A stretch of 64,000 bases of DNA from Paenisporosarcina sp. OV554 (GTDB taxonomy: Bacteria; Bacillota; Bacilli; Bacillales_A; Planococcaceae): positions 1 through 64,000 of the forward strand of contig NZ_QBUC01000021.1 in the NCBI RefSeq assembly GCF_003058165.1, in the 5' to 3' direction. The notes beneath the pieces are model-generated. The model ran no database searches. It worked only from the letters and a program-made list of their open reading frames with translations, and was not told the DNA's origin. The stretch's first letter is position 1. Each line of letters starts with the position of its first letter. The translations under genes and the position numbers were made by a program. Below are positions 34,383-42,661 of this stretch, piece by piece.

Positions 34383-35115
34383 GACTAAGCTCAGTGTGGA
34401 AAATATAACGAAATCATTTGAGGGAAATAAGGTACTAGAAGAGTTATCTTTTCATGTAAATGAGGGCGAATTTGTTACAATTGTAGGTCCTTCAGGAAGT
34501 GGAAAGAGCACGTTATTTCACTTGATTGGCGGTCTCTATACCCCAGACTCCGGAGATATCCGAATGGACGGGGAACGAATGAATGGACAAAGAGGTGCCA
34601 TCAGTTATACGCCTCAATCTCCATCCTTATTGCCATGGCGGACAGTCCTTGACAATATTCTGCTTAGTGGAGAAATTAATGGAGAAAAATATGAATTAGA
34701 AGCCCTTCGAATGATTGAAAGAGCCGGTCTAAAGGGATATGAACAAGCGTATCCCTCTGAATTATCAGGTGGGATGCAACAGAGAGTGTCTTTTATCAGG
34801 AGTCTCATGAGTCCACAATCACTTATTTGTTTAGATGAACCCTTCTCTTCGCTTGATGAATTTACGCGAATGGAAATGCAAAATTGGTTACTTTCCATCT
34901 GGGAAGAAAACAAGCGCTCCATTTTGATGGTGACACATCATATCGAGGAAGCCTTGTATCTATCCGATCGAATCATCGTCTTATCTGGAAAGCCTGCAAA
35001 AATTAAAAAAGAGTTTAGCATTCCTTTTCCAAGACCTAGACAGGAGTCAATTATCTTAAGTGATGAATTTTTGCAATGGAAGAGAAACATCTACAATGAA
35101 TTACGGGGTACTTAA
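34378..35115 (+). CDS. thiZ: ThiZ-type ABC transporter ATP-binding protein, apparent ATT start
   Basis: 245 residues if begun at ATT 34378, 239 if at GTG 34396. Walker A IVGPSGSGKSTLFH, signature LSGGMQQRVSFIRSL, Walker B LICLDEPFSSLDEF, H-loop VTHHIEEA. AAAGGAGAGGG lies about nine bases before ATT 34378, which overlaps the thiX stop (ATTAA), and gives KTKLSVENITKSFEG, the usual ABC N-terminus. No ribosome site precedes GTG 34396. ATG and TTG are absent in the interval. Confidence 0.88.
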   Translation: MKTKLSVENITKSFEGNKVLEELSFHVNEGEFVTIVGPSGSGKSTLFHLIGGLYTPDSGDIRMDGERMNGQRGAISYTPQSPSLLPWRTVLDNILLSGEINGEKYELEALRMIERAGLKGYEQAYPSELSGGMQQRVSFIRSLMSPQSLICLDEPFSSLDEFTRMEMQNWLLSIWEENKRSILMVTHHIEEALYLSDRIIVLSGKPAKIKKEFSIPFPRPRQESIILSDEFLQWKRNIYNELRGT

Positions 35116-35195
35116 AATTTAGTTGTAAAAATCGATTGCTCATCTATTTTTACACCGATTCCTACCTTGCGAAATCACCCAAACAATTGATCATA

Positions 35196-35407
35196 ATGAA
35201 TCCAAATGACTTATTAAGTCAAAAAGACTTTGGGGATTTGATGAATGGACATGGTGGTAACATGGATACCAAAAGATTCACATGCTACGTAAGAGAGGGA
35301 AACTCCTAACAGAAACGGCGTTAATTGGAGGGAAACCTTACTGGCTTAAAGAAGAAATCGAGACCTATCTCCATGATTTACCGATAAAAAACAGACATTC
35401 GAACTAG
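35196..35407 (+). pseudogene. Frameshifted small DNA-binding protein (excisionase/HTH-like)
   Basis: ATG 35196 starts NPNDLLSQKDFGDLMNGHGG ... FTCYVREG, then the sense frame shifts near 35295 and continues KLLTETALIGGKPYWLKEEI ... YLHDLPIKNRHSN with TAG at 35405. The shape (short HTH with GGKPYW and EIETYL) suits a MerR/excisionase-like winged helix protein. The indel breaks it. Confidence 0.6.
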
Positions 35408-35418
35408 ACAAATAATTG

Positions 35419-35468
35419 AATCCCCCTCACGATAAGAACAAACGTTCTTGTTGTGAGGGGGATTATTT
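35419..35468 (+). terminator. Strong hairpin terminator
   Basis: AATCCCCCTCAC (35419-35430) and GTGAGGGGGATT (35453-35464) form a 12-bp stem with an inner AGAAC/GTTCT stem, followed by ATTTATG. It may close the thi operon and the frameshifted gene. Confidence 0.8.
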
Positions 35469-35609
35469 ATGAAAACAGTACCGAATCGGACCATTGCGTG
35501 TCTGGATATGCGAAGTTATTATGCAAGTTGCGCGGCAGCTGACCTTGGGTTAGATGTGATGGAAGAAGCCATTGCTGTAATTGGAAACTTAGAAAAAAAG
35601 GGCAGGTAA
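35469..35609 (+). pseudogene. uvrX: N-terminal fragment of Y-family DNA polymerase (UvrX-like)
   Basis: 46 codons only: RTIACLDMRSYYASCAAADL, GLDVMEEAIAVIGNLEKKGR, then TAA. This is the conserved start of the UvrX/DinP-like Y-family polymerases (DMRSFYASCAAVE in homologues, with the metal Asp). The remaining ~370 residues are missing; the following sequence belongs to a lipoprotein. Deletion junction at about 35604. Confidence 0.75.
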
Positions 35610-35919
35610 ATATCTCGCAGATTCTGAAGGTATGGCACTTTACTACTTTACAAAAGATGAGCCAAATACAACAAACTGCAGCGGCGAATGTCTTGAAAAC
35701 TGGCCTGCCTTCTATGCAGAAAACCTTGAAGCTCCTGAAGGATTTATCAAAGACGACTTCGGTACGATTACGCGCGAAGACACTGGCGAAAAGCAAACGA
35801 CTTATAAAGGCTACCCGCTTTACTACTTTGTAAAAGACGAAGCATCTGGTGATGTAAACGGACAAGGCGTCAAAGACGTTTGGTTTATTGTCAACAGTGA
35901 AACAACATTTGCACAATAA
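35605..35919 (+). pseudogene. C-terminal part of a COG4315/PF03640 secreted lipoprotein
   Basis: The frame contains the two repeats of the family: YLADSEGMALYYFTKDEPNT (then CSGECLENWPAFYAEN) and YKGYPLYYFVKDEASGDVNG (then VWFIVN). An ATG at 35632 lies inside the first repeat, so the signal peptide and lipobox are lost; the 5' end runs into the uvrX fragment. Full-length homologues sit directly upstream of a sigma/anti-sigma pair, as the next genes do here. Confidence 0.75.
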
Positions 35920-35934
35920 TGCATGCTACTGAAG

Positions 35935-35966
35935 GAACTGCCTTACGCTCGGCAGTTCTTTTTTTC
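35935..35966 (+). terminator. Terminator after lipoprotein fragment
   Basis: GAACTGCC / GGCAGTTC stem with eight-base loop and a run of eight T. Confidence 0.88.
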
Positions 35967-36037
35967 TCTCCCCACTAATATTTTTACCACAACCTAGTTT
36001 ATGATTTATACTAATAAAAAACGGTTTAATAAGAGGA

Positions 36038-36211
36038 TGTTCAAAAAGTCCAGGAAAAATAGCTGTCGAATTTATTTGCACAGGAAGTGCTGATCCGACG
36101 TTCGCCACAGGACTTGGCGGTTCTTAGTCGGACTTCGTCACTCTGCCTCTCAGGTCCTCGAGTCTATCGTTCCTCGAACTTCTCGGCTCTTTTTATCCTC
36201 CTTTTTGAACA
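36038..36211. mobile_element. MITE-like element with terminal inverted repeats
   Basis: Terminal inverted repeats TGTTCAAAAAG (36038-36048) and CTTTTTGAACA (36201-36211) bound a 174-base GC-richer segment with no ORF. It sits between a terminator and the sigma-factor gene. Size, TIRs and lack of coding capacity fit a miniature inverted-repeat element; no target-site duplication could be confirmed. Confidence 0.6.
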
Positions 36212-36236
36212 CGCACAATAAGGGAGAGAATTTGTA

Positions 36237-36821
36237 GTGAAATCTAAGACGGACGAAGAACTGATCGAATTAATTGTCCAAAACCATCGCCCGGCACTTG
36301 AAGAATTGTATGATCGCTATGTAAAGCTCGTCTACAGCTTCTCTTTAAAAATGACAAAAGGTGACGGAGAGAAAACAAAAGAAATTGTGCAGCAAGTCTT
36401 TCTCCGGCTTTGGACAACAAAAAGAACATACAGCTCGGCACAAGGAAAATTTGCGAACTGGCTTCTCACCATTACCAGAAACATTGCTATCGATCTCATT
36501 CGTAAAGAACAAAAACATACGGGTGCAATTCAGTTAGAGCTTAATGAATGGCGACAAATACCTGATCAGCAAACAGAAGATGTACCACAGCAAGTTTCAA
36601 GAAATTTATTGAAGCACCAAATTCAAGAAGCAAAACAGCATCTCTCTGAGCCACAGCGGCGCCTTATCAATTTATTATACTGGGAAGGCTACTCCTTAAG
36701 CGAAATTGCAGAGCTTGAAAAAAAGCCGCTCGGTACGATTAAAAGCCGGCTGCATCAAACCTTAAAAAAACTGCGAAATTATTTCAGTGAAGAAACAGGA
36801 GGGGTTCGGCATGGAAAATAA
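36237..36821 (+). CDS. ECF-type RNA polymerase sigma factor (SigK-like)
   Basis: 194 residues, GTG start after AAGGGAGAG. Region 2: LEELYDRYVKLVYSFSLKMT, QQVFLRLWTTKRTYSSAQGK; region 4: LSEPQRRLINLLYWEGYSLS, EIAELEKKPLGTIKSRLHQT. Its 3' end overlaps the anti-sigma gene by 11 bases. The pair SigK-like/RskA regulates envelope or redox stress genes in other bacteria; the usual partner lipoprotein upstream is broken here. Confidence 0.92.
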   Translation: MKSKTDEELIELIVQNHRPALEELYDRYVKLVYSFSLKMTKGDGEKTKEIVQQVFLRLWTTKRTYSSAQGKFANWLLTITRNIAIDLIRKEQKHTGAIQLELNEWRQIPDQQTEDVPQQVSRNLLKHQIQEAKQHLSEPQRRLINLLYWEGYSLSEIAELEKKPLGTIKSRLHQTLKKLRNYFSEETGGVRHGK

Positions 36822-37560
36822 ATGCGAAAACCTGTCTTTATATATTATCGACGAGCTATCTGAACATGAAAAAGAACAATTTGAACGCCATCTAAAAACA
36901 TGTATCCCCTGTCAAAATGAAATAGACTCCTTACAGGAAGCGTGGCAGGTGCTTTCATATGATATTGAAGAAACGGATGTTCCAGAATCACTAAAAGCAG
37001 AAGTCATGAACTTTATTTTTGAAGAAGAAAATTCATTAAAAACAAACGAAGTAAAAGATAAAAAACATAGCTTTCTTGAACGATTTAAATTACTCTTAAC
37101 TAAGCAATTCTCACCATTATCTGCAGGTATTACGGCCGTTTTAATAATGGGCTTAATCGGATTATTGTGGAGTAACCTCCAATTGAAAGATACCATTATA
37201 GCATTAGAAAACCAATCTGTTTCCCCTACTCAAATTGTTAGGACGTTTAATTTAAAAGGACAGGATTTAGCCACTTCGGCAAACGGAATCGCCTACCTTC
37301 TTCAAGATGGGCGCGACAACAGCCTTGTCATTGAGTTAAACAATATGCCAGGAACAAAAGATGATGAAGTATACCAAGTGTGGCTGTTGAAAAACGGTAA
37401 TCGTCAAAACGCTGGTACTTTAAAGCCTGATGAAAACGGTAACGGCCTGATCACCTACCGCCTTCCAAAAAATCACTCGTTTGATGATATTGGGATTACA
37501 CTCGAACCGAATCCAAATAACACTCAGCCTCAGGGGCATAAAGTGATGGGAACCACCTAG
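36811..37560 (+). CDS. Membrane anti-sigma factor (RskA domain)
   Basis: 249 residues from ATG 36811 (AGGAGGGG upstream; an earlier in-frame ATG at 36787 lacks a site). N-terminal zinc-finger-like anti-sigma motif FERHLKTCIPCQNEIDSLQ, one membrane segment (about 111-130), extracytoplasmic RskA domain with MPGTKDDEVYQVWLLKNGNR. Holds the partner sigma factor inactive at the membrane until a signal. Confidence 0.92.
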   Translation: MENKCENLSLYIIDELSEHEKEQFERHLKTCIPCQNEIDSLQEAWQVLSYDIEETDVPESLKAEVMNFIFEEENSLKTNEVKDKKHSFLERFKLLLTKQFSPLSAGITAVLIMGLIGLLWSNLQLKDTIIALENQSVSPTQIVRTFNLKGQDLATSANGIAYLLQDGRDNSLVIELNNMPGTKDDEVYQVWLLKNGNRQNAGTLKPDENGNGLITYRLPKNHSFDDIGITLEPNPNNTQPQGHKVMGTT

Positions 37561-37597
37561 GGGTTTACTATAACAAGTAATACTTTTGGCCCGATGG

Positions 37598-37687
37598 GGT
37601 GGCTGCCGGATTGAAGATGATATTGTAGTAACAGAGAATGGTTATGAAATCATTACCCATTCTCCTAAGCAATTAATTATCTTATAA
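37598..37687 (+). pseudogene. C-terminal remnant of an M24 peptidase (Xaa-Pro dipeptidase type)
   Basis: Only the final ~29 codons remain: GGCRIEDDIVVTENGYEIIT then HSPKQLIIL and TAA. RIEDDIxVTENGxEIIT is the conserved C-terminal metal-Glu segment of PepQ/PepP peptidases (E of RIED). No upstream part is present. Confidence 0.7.
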
Positions 37688-37758
37688 AAAATATTGAACA
37701 GGTCATCCAAGGAATTTTTATAAAGATGACCTTTCTTTTGAATGAGGTCGTATTCGAT

Positions 37759-38826
37759 ATGAATGAAATCATCATATTTATCATGACAGGATTTATGGTT
37801 CTAGGAGCAATAGATTATCTGTTGGGTAATAGGTATGGAGTCGGACAAAAATTTAAGGAAGCCTTCCATTCCATGGGAGCACTAGCCCTTTCAATGGTTG
37901 GAATGATCTCACTATCGCCTGTATTGGCAAAATGGTTAACACCGATTGTATCCCCTGTCTACCAATTTCTTGGAGCAGATCCATCGATGTTTTCATCCAC
38001 GTTTTTAGCTCTTGATATGGGTGGATACTCTTTAGCAAATGAAATGGCTCAATCGAGTGATGCTGCTTTATTTTCTTGGGTGTTTTTAGGAACGATGATG
38101 GGGCCGACTATTGTTTTTACCATTCCGGTTGCTTTAAGCATCGTTCATAAAAATGATCATCCCTTTTTTGCTAAAGGAATTTTAATTGGGCTCATGACTA
38201 TTCCATTTGGATGTTTAGCGGGGGGATTCGTAGCAGGATTTGACTTGATATGGATGTTGAAAAATCTGCTTCCTTCTATCCTCATTTCTGTCTTGATCGG
38301 CATTGGGATGTTATCCGCTCAATCCGTGATGATTCGTGGTTTTAAATGGTTTGGTAAAGGGATTGAAATAGTTATTATCATTGGTCTTGTCTCGATTATC
38401 ATTGAAACTTTAACAGGTATAGTTCTTATTCCTGGTATGATGCCGCTTTCAGAAGGCTTTGTAACAGTTGGAAAAATAACCATCATGCTTGCCGGTGCGT
38501 TTCCGTTTGTATTTGTGTTAGTAAAAGTATTAAAGAAGCCTTTTGTACTACTCGGAAATAAGACAGGTATGAATCAACAAGCATTAGGTGGTTTTATCGC
38601 ATCCTTCGCTCATCACATTCCTATGTTTGCTACATTGCACGACATGGATAACCGTGGTAAAGTCGTGAATACTGCGTTTGCCGTTAGTGGTGCATTTGTA
38701 TTTGGTAGTCACTTAGGCTTTGTAGCCGGCTTAGAGAAGAGCTTTGTTATTCCATTAGTTGTCGGTAAACTTACAGCAGGATTTTTAGCTGCAGCAGTAG
38801 CCTTGATCGCGACAAAGAGAACTTAA
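37759..38826 (+). CDS. eutH: EutH ethanolamine utilisation protein
   Basis: 355 residues from ATG 37759 (GAGGTCG upstream; the frame is open to 37726). About ten membrane segments; motifs LDMGGYSLANEMAQ, TMMGPTIVFTIPVAL, FIASFAHHIPMFATLHDMD match EutH, which mediates ethanolamine entry. No eutBC, eutD or microcompartment genes are in the window, so it is an isolated transporter. A GGTCATC/GATGACC hairpin (about 37699-37731) overlaps the upstream region. Confidence 0.9.
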   Translation: MNEIIIFIMTGFMVLGAIDYLLGNRYGVGQKFKEAFHSMGALALSMVGMISLSPVLAKWLTPIVSPVYQFLGADPSMFSSTFLALDMGGYSLANEMAQSSDAALFSWVFLGTMMGPTIVFTIPVALSIVHKNDHPFFAKGILIGLMTIPFGCLAGGFVAGFDLIWMLKNLLPSILISVLIGIGMLSAQSVMIRGFKWFGKGIEIVIIIGLVSIIIETLTGIVLIPGMMPLSEGFVTVGKITIMLAGAFPFVFVLVKVLKKPFVLLGNKTGMNQQALGGFIASFAHHIPMFATLHDMDNRGKVVNTAFAVSGAFVFGSHLGFVAGLEKSFVIPLVVGKLTAGFLAAAVALIATKRT

Positions 38827-38888
38827 TTAGGAATAATCTTTAATAGCTTATAAGCATAAAATAATCATGGATTTACGTTTATAGAGGA

Positions 38889-39037
38889 TTCAAGTTAGCG
38901 TAAGTAGTTTCAGTTGCTATTTATGGTATTAAACTTAAAGAAGCCGAAGCAATAGTTGAAAAAAACATCTAGTTTGTCCATTTTCGAAAGCAACTAAAGG
39001 AAATATTGGCGTTGAATTAAAGACTCATATTTTTTGA
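38889..39037 (+). pseudogene. ohr: C-terminal remnant of organic hydroperoxide resistance protein (Ohr/OsmC)
   Basis: FKLA, an in-frame TAA, VVSVAIYGIKLKEAEAIVEK, a frameshift near 38970, then HLVCPFSKATKGNIGVELKT and TGA 39035-39037. The CPFSKATKGN segment carries the second redox Cys of Ohr. At least a stop and a frameshift, and the N-terminal half is missing. Confidence 0.7.
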
Positions 39038-39093
39038 TTGCAAACTTTAAGGACCTAGCAGAGTGATGTTAGGTCCAAATATATGAAATTTTT

Positions 39094-39332
39094 CTATAAA
39101 CTGACCGGAATTCTCTTCTTTTCTTTAAAATAAACCCATTCTTTATAGCCAATTTCCACAAGGTGTGTTTGAACTAGTTCAAACTCATCCCCCACTCGAT
39201 CCGGAACATGTGTATCCGAACCAAAGGTACTTTTACTCCATGGTGCAATGCTAATTCCAAAATGTCATCTGAAGGATACCAGCCCCCTACATCTTTCGTT
39301 TTACCAGAAGTATTAATTTCTATGTGTAGCTT
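39094..39332 (-). pseudogene. C-terminal remnant of a PHP-family histidinol-phosphatase
   Basis: Minus-strand frame LHIEINTSGKTKDVGGWYPS, DDILELALHHGVKVPL, a one-base shift near 39220, then SDTHVPDRVGDEFELVQTHL and EIGYKEWVYFKEKKRIPVSL with TAG at 39096-39094. LEINT, P-DD-LELA and SD-H-P-R-G are the last metal-binding blocks of HisJ/HisK type PHP phosphatases. The N-terminal part is absent. Confidence 0.65.
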
Positions 39333-39386
39333 TGAAATAAAGTTTGATCAAAAATATTTGGCGAAGTCGCATTTTATGGCTAATAA

Positions 39387-39440
39387 AAAGAATCCATTTT
39401 GAAAAAAGTCTGATCAAAATGGATTCTTCTCTTTCACATT
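39387..39440. terminator. Long hairpin, likely bidirectional terminator
   Basis: AAGAATCCATTTTGA and TCAAAATGGATTCTT form a perfect 15-bp stem around about 11 bases. Both flanks have T-rich 3' sequence. It lies downstream of the minus-strand oxidase gene and upstream of the decayed phosphatase. AAAGTTTGATCA-like words recur at 39340, 39405 and 39461. Confidence 0.7.
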
Positions 39441-39542
39441 AGAATTAAAATTTTATAAAAAAGTTTGATCATTTAGATGAAAAAGGAAATTAATTAGATA
39501 GAAGAATTTGAACTACTTTTCAGACCCAAAGTAAATATTTTT

Positions 39543-41072
39543 TCAAGGCAAGCCATTGACTTCATGTGCTACACGTATTCCAGACTCAATTGCACCTTGT
39601 ATCCAACCGTGTGGCAGTGCTGTTTGTGCCCCGGCAAAGTGGACCTTTCCTTCGGGAGTGGCAAGGTAAGGAAAAAGTTCTGTTTCTTGTTCTGGTTTGA
39701 ACATCGCGAAAGCTCCACCTGAAAATGGATTTAGAGCCCAACTATAAGAAGCTCCTGTAATAAATTTATCATATACTTGTTCTCCATGGATGATAGCCAA
39801 GTTCTTTAAGGCTAGTTGAATCCGATTTTCTTCACTCAAGCTGTCCCATGGAATGGCATCATCCTCCCAAGTATAGCTAGCTAAAATTACGCCAGACTCG
39901 TTCTTTCCAATTCCATGGCTGGGATAATAACTAAATCGGATGGGTAAATCAGACACCGTTTGACCACCTTGTATCCCTTCATCCTCCCAAAATCTACTTT
40001 TAAACTGAAGGCCAATCTTTGTAGAAGTCACATAATGAAGTTCTCGAATCGCTTTCCACTTGTTATGGGAAAAAGAATCATGGGGTTCAACTTCAACGAA
40101 TTGCAGGATCGAGAAAGGAATGGTCAAGATGCAAATGTCACATGTCGTTTCGATTTGTTTTAACGACTCTGTGTTCTTAGAATGAAGTGTAACTTGGTTA
40201 TTATGCTGAACAATTTTGGTCATCTGTTGCCCATATAAAATATTTTCTTTTAATTGTGGGAGAAAGGCTTTTGGAAGTTGGTCATTTCCTCCGATAATCT
40301 CATAGAAACTAGTATTAGGGTTTAAAAGAATCATAAATTCACGTAATAAATCCAGGAAAGCGAGTTCAGACAAGCCCTCGATTGCAAGTAGTACCTTAAT
40401 CATTTCAATTGCACCTGGAGATAAAGTCACCCCATTTGGGTTATATCTTAAAAACCCATCCATCGAGTATTTATCATACTCCTTTATTACCCAACTCCAA
40501 TTTTCCAACGGATTTAGATTGATAAAGTCTATAACCGGTTGGAGTACTGATTGAACCAACTCCACAGCTGTTTTTCCCTTTTCGTGAGGAGCAACTGGGT
40601 AGTCAAGGATATCAGGGTTCTGTTTATACAGATATTGGCGTGTTTTGATCCCATTCACATAAATCAGGTCGTTAGGCGTACTGTTAATAAATGAATTTAC
40701 TGGTAAGCGGAACTTTTTAATGTACTCCAAAGTTAAATAATGAAGGCTTGGAATACGCATCGCCCCTGCTTCCATATACTGTCCATTGATAAACGGGGAT
40801 CGTTTCGTATAGATACGTCCTCCTACTCTTTTAGAAGCTTCAAGGATGGTAACATTGTGTCCGGCTTCTTTTAACAAAGAGGCAGCAACCAGTCCAGATA
40901 TACCTGCGCCGACAATGATGATCTTTTTGGGAGTATACGCTTTATTTAGTCCATGTTGAATCGTCGAAATCATTTGATCGGGTGATACAGAAGGAAACAT
41001 GTTAGTCAGACTCTTTCTCCTTTGTTTGTATTGTAAGCCATCCTTTACGAGACTTACTATCATCCTATTCAC
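39543..41072 (-). CDS. Flavin amine oxidoreductase, L-amino-acid oxidase type
   Basis: 509 residues, GTG start 41072. FAD-binding: KKIIIVGAGISGLVAASLL and GGRIYT; substrate-side motif AGAMRIPSLHYLTLEYIKKF; C-terminal FAD block VHFAGAQTALPHGWIQGAIE. This matches bacterial L-amino-acid oxidases, which give the 2-oxo acid, ammonia and H2O2. No signal peptide. Single gene, so the physiological substrate is unknown. Its occurrence near D/L-amino-acid genes 16 kb away is probably coincidental. Confidence 0.87.
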   Translation of the reverse strand: MNRMIVSLVKDGLQYKQRRKSLTNMFPSVSPDQMISTIQHGLNKAYTPKKIIIVGAGISGLVAASLLKEAGHNVTILEASKRVGGRIYTKRSPFINGQYMEAGAMRIPSLHYLTLEYIKKFRLPVNSFINSTPNDLIYVNGIKTRQYLYKQNPDILDYPVAPHEKGKTAVELVQSVLQPVIDFINLNPLENWSWVIKEYDKYSMDGFLRYNPNGVTLSPGAIEMIKVLLAIEGLSELAFLDLLREFMILLNPNTSFYEIIGGNDQLPKAFLPQLKENILYGQQMTKIVQHNNQVTLHSKNTESLKQIETTCDICILTIPFSILQFVEVEPHDSFSHNKWKAIRELHYVTSTKIGLQFKSRFWEDEGIQGGQTVSDLPIRFSYYPSHGIGKNESGVILASYTWEDDAIPWDSLSEENRIQLALKNLAIIHGEQVYDKFITGASYSWALNPFSGGAFAMFKPEQETELFPYLATPEGKVHFAGAQTALPHGWIQGAIESGIRVAHEVNGLP

Positions 41073-41236
41073 ACTAGGCTTATCCTGTGTGTAAGATAAT
41101 ACAAGGAGGCAGGTAAAGTCATGAATTCATCGGTTTGGTCCCTTATAACCAAATGGATAATGAGGAAGATCTTGTTGAACATGATAACCAGAGTTATTGT
41201 AAGTAAAAAACACCTTCGAAATGCGAATGTTTCTTA

Positions 41237-41263
41237 TTAAACTAACGGGACAGGTTAGTTGAA
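41237..41263 (+). repeat. Type-A stem-loop repeat
   Basis: TTAAACTAAC / GTTAGTTGAA arms around GGGACAG, 52 bases before the start of the CopZ-like gene. First of a series A-gene-B-A-gene-B-A-genes-B-A-gene-B that runs to about 45295. Confidence 0.8.
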
Positions 41264-41314
41264 GTATAGATGTGATAATTTTAATATTAGAGAGCTAAAA
41301 GGGAAGGTGTAGAA

Positions 41315-41773
41315 ATGACTGATTGTTGTGCTTCAAAAGAACAAATTACTGAAAGTAATGATACTGAGTTTTGTCCATCTTGTAATACCAAAGGGAAAAA
41401 GTTGAAAATTATTACGTTGAAATCAATGCTTAAACCACCAGTTTTAGATTCTTTGAATCCGAGTCTGACCCATTACTTTTGTTCAACGAAAGATTGTGAT
41501 GTTGTCTATTTTGATACAGAGAAGAAATTGTACCTTAAGTCAGAAGTAAAGGTATCTGTGCATCAAAAAGATGATTCTTCCACAGTACCAGTTTGCTATT
41601 GCTTTAGTTGGACAAAAGAGAAAATTAAGAAATATGAAGAACAAGAACTTTCTCCTAAACCTTTAGAACACATTCGAGTAAATGTAAAAGCAGACAGATG
41701 CGGGTGTGAGGTAAATAATCCTCAAGGAAGTTGCTGTATGGGGAATGTTATGAAATATATAAAAAGTCTTTAA
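41315..41773 (+). CDS. CopZ-like Cys-rich metallochaperone (Fe-S/Zn domain)
   Basis: 152 residues with twelve or more Cys in paired motifs: DCCAS (N-terminal), FCPSCNTKG, YFCSTKDCDVVYFD, VPVCYCFSWTKE, DRCGCEVNNPQGSCCMG. This layout matches the N-terminal zinc plus [2Fe-2S] domain of CopZ from Archaeoglobus and its stand-alone bacterial homologues. Typical partners are metal-resistance genes, but none are adjacent. ATG 41315 follows GGGAAGGTG. Confidence 0.82.
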   Translation: MTDCCASKEQITESNDTEFCPSCNTKGKKLKIITLKSMLKPPVLDSLNPSLTHYFCSTKDCDVVYFDTEKKLYLKSEVKVSVHQKDDSSTVPVCYCFSWTKEKIKKYEEQELSPKPLEHIRVNVKADRCGCEVNNPQGSCCMGNVMKYIKSL

Positions 41774-41793
41774 CTAAAGCAATATATTTTTTT

Positions 41794-41875
41794 ACTAACG
41801 GGTGCTTTAGTTGAAGATGATTGGGCTACTTACGCTTTTTTCTTATTGAACTAACGGGGCAGGATAGTTCAATAA
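41794..41875 (+). repeat. Junction repeat: type-B stem-loop, T-run, type-A stem-loop
   Basis: Type-B copy at 41794-41815 (ACTAACGGGTGC/TTTAGTTGAA) begins 20 bases after the CopZ-like gene; a GCTTTTTTCTTATT run follows; type-A copy at 41843-41875 has perfect arms TTATTGAACTA / TAGTTCAATAA around ACGGGGCAGGA. The same B-spacer-A order with similar spacing is seen at 42467-42558 and 44768-44845. Confidence 0.82.
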
Positions 41876-41943
41876 GGAAAGTGTTTGTATTGGCAGTGTA
41901 GAAGATAGCTTTCTATTACGAATAATATACTTTTAATTTACTT

Positions 41944-42366
41944 TCATTTGTTTACCGTTTCGGCGGGAGTAACTCCTTCATTTTGAAAATAAGTTGTTAT
42001 TATTTTAGTAATAAACCAGTTTGTTCTATAGGGCTCTGGATTCATTTCCACCGTAATAATTTTATGTCCTCTGCCGAAATATTCATATGAAGTTAGTAAA
42101 TCATATGCAATTGTATATTGTACCTTTGTATCACTTATTCTATCTACTTTTACAAAATGAACGTTAGCAACCCACGGACTTGATTGTCCAGTCACCCAAC
42201 CTTTTTCTTCGAACTGTTTCTGTGTAAGTTTTTGAAGAGATGGTGATAGCACAGCATATTGAACAGCACCACTTCGATTTTCTACACCCAATATCCATAA
42301 TTCCACAGCTTGTTTGGGGGTTCTAGGTTGCAATCCGTATATAAATGAATTTAATTGACTTTCCAA
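41944..42366 (-). CDS. Hypothetical protein
   Basis: 140 residues, TTG start with AAAGGTGAC upstream. Central GWVTGQSSPWVANVHFVKVD followed by a beta-rich C-terminal half; no signal or membrane segment in this start choice. The fold may be NTF2-like. It lies inside an A...B repeat pair but in the opposite orientation to the other genes of the series. Function unknown. Confidence 0.65.
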   Translation of the reverse strand: MESQLNSFIYGLQPRTPKQAVELWILGVENRSGAVQYAVLSPSLQKLTQKQFEEKGWVTGQSSPWVANVHFVKVDRISDTKVQYTIAYDLLTSYEYFGRGHKIITVEMNPEPYRTNWFITKIITTYFQNEGVTPAETVNK

Positions 42367-42466
42367 ACTTTTGTCACCTTTCGAACTACATTTCTAATAA
42401 GATATGTTTCAAATGACTCCCGAGTGGAGAGTTAGATTGAAAATTTCTTAGAATGAATGGATTTTA

Positions 42467-42558
42467 TTGAACTAACAGGTGCTTGAGTTGAAAATTTGTG
42501 AGATGCCGAGTCAGCTCTTTTTTCTTATTTAAATAACGCGACAGGTTAGATGAATAAA
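42467..42558 (+). repeat. Junction repeat: degenerate type-B, T-run, type-A stem-loops
   Basis: Type-B-like TTGAACTAACAGGTGCTTGAGTTGAA region (42467-42492), CTCTTTTTTCTTATT, then type-A-like TTAAATAACGCGACAGG with TTAGATGAATAA (42528-42557). Same order as at 41794-41875. It stands just before the MerR regulator. Confidence 0.7.
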
Positions 42559-42627
42559 GGTTTGGGGATTAATGGTGGTGTTTTCTTATCGTTAATCCAG
42601 AAAAACTACTGGTAATCATGATATGCT

Positions 42628-42642
42628 GTATAGTAACTATAC
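42628..42642 (+). promoter_or_regulatory. Operator-like palindrome upstream of merR gene
   Basis: GTATAGT-A-ACTATAC is a perfect palindrome 19 bases before the regulator's start codon. The same core TATAGTAACTATA occurs in the promoter of the downstream efflux gene, which supports autoregulation. Confidence 0.65.
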
Positions 42643-42661
42643 TGTTAAGGGAATTATACAA

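Noticed and set aside
41118-41240. 40-codon ORF after AAGGAGG (MNSSVWSLITKW...)
   Set aside because: A different frame over the same bases looks more protein-like (YNQMDNEEDLVEHDNQSYC), so this is probably a decayed gene; too weak to list.
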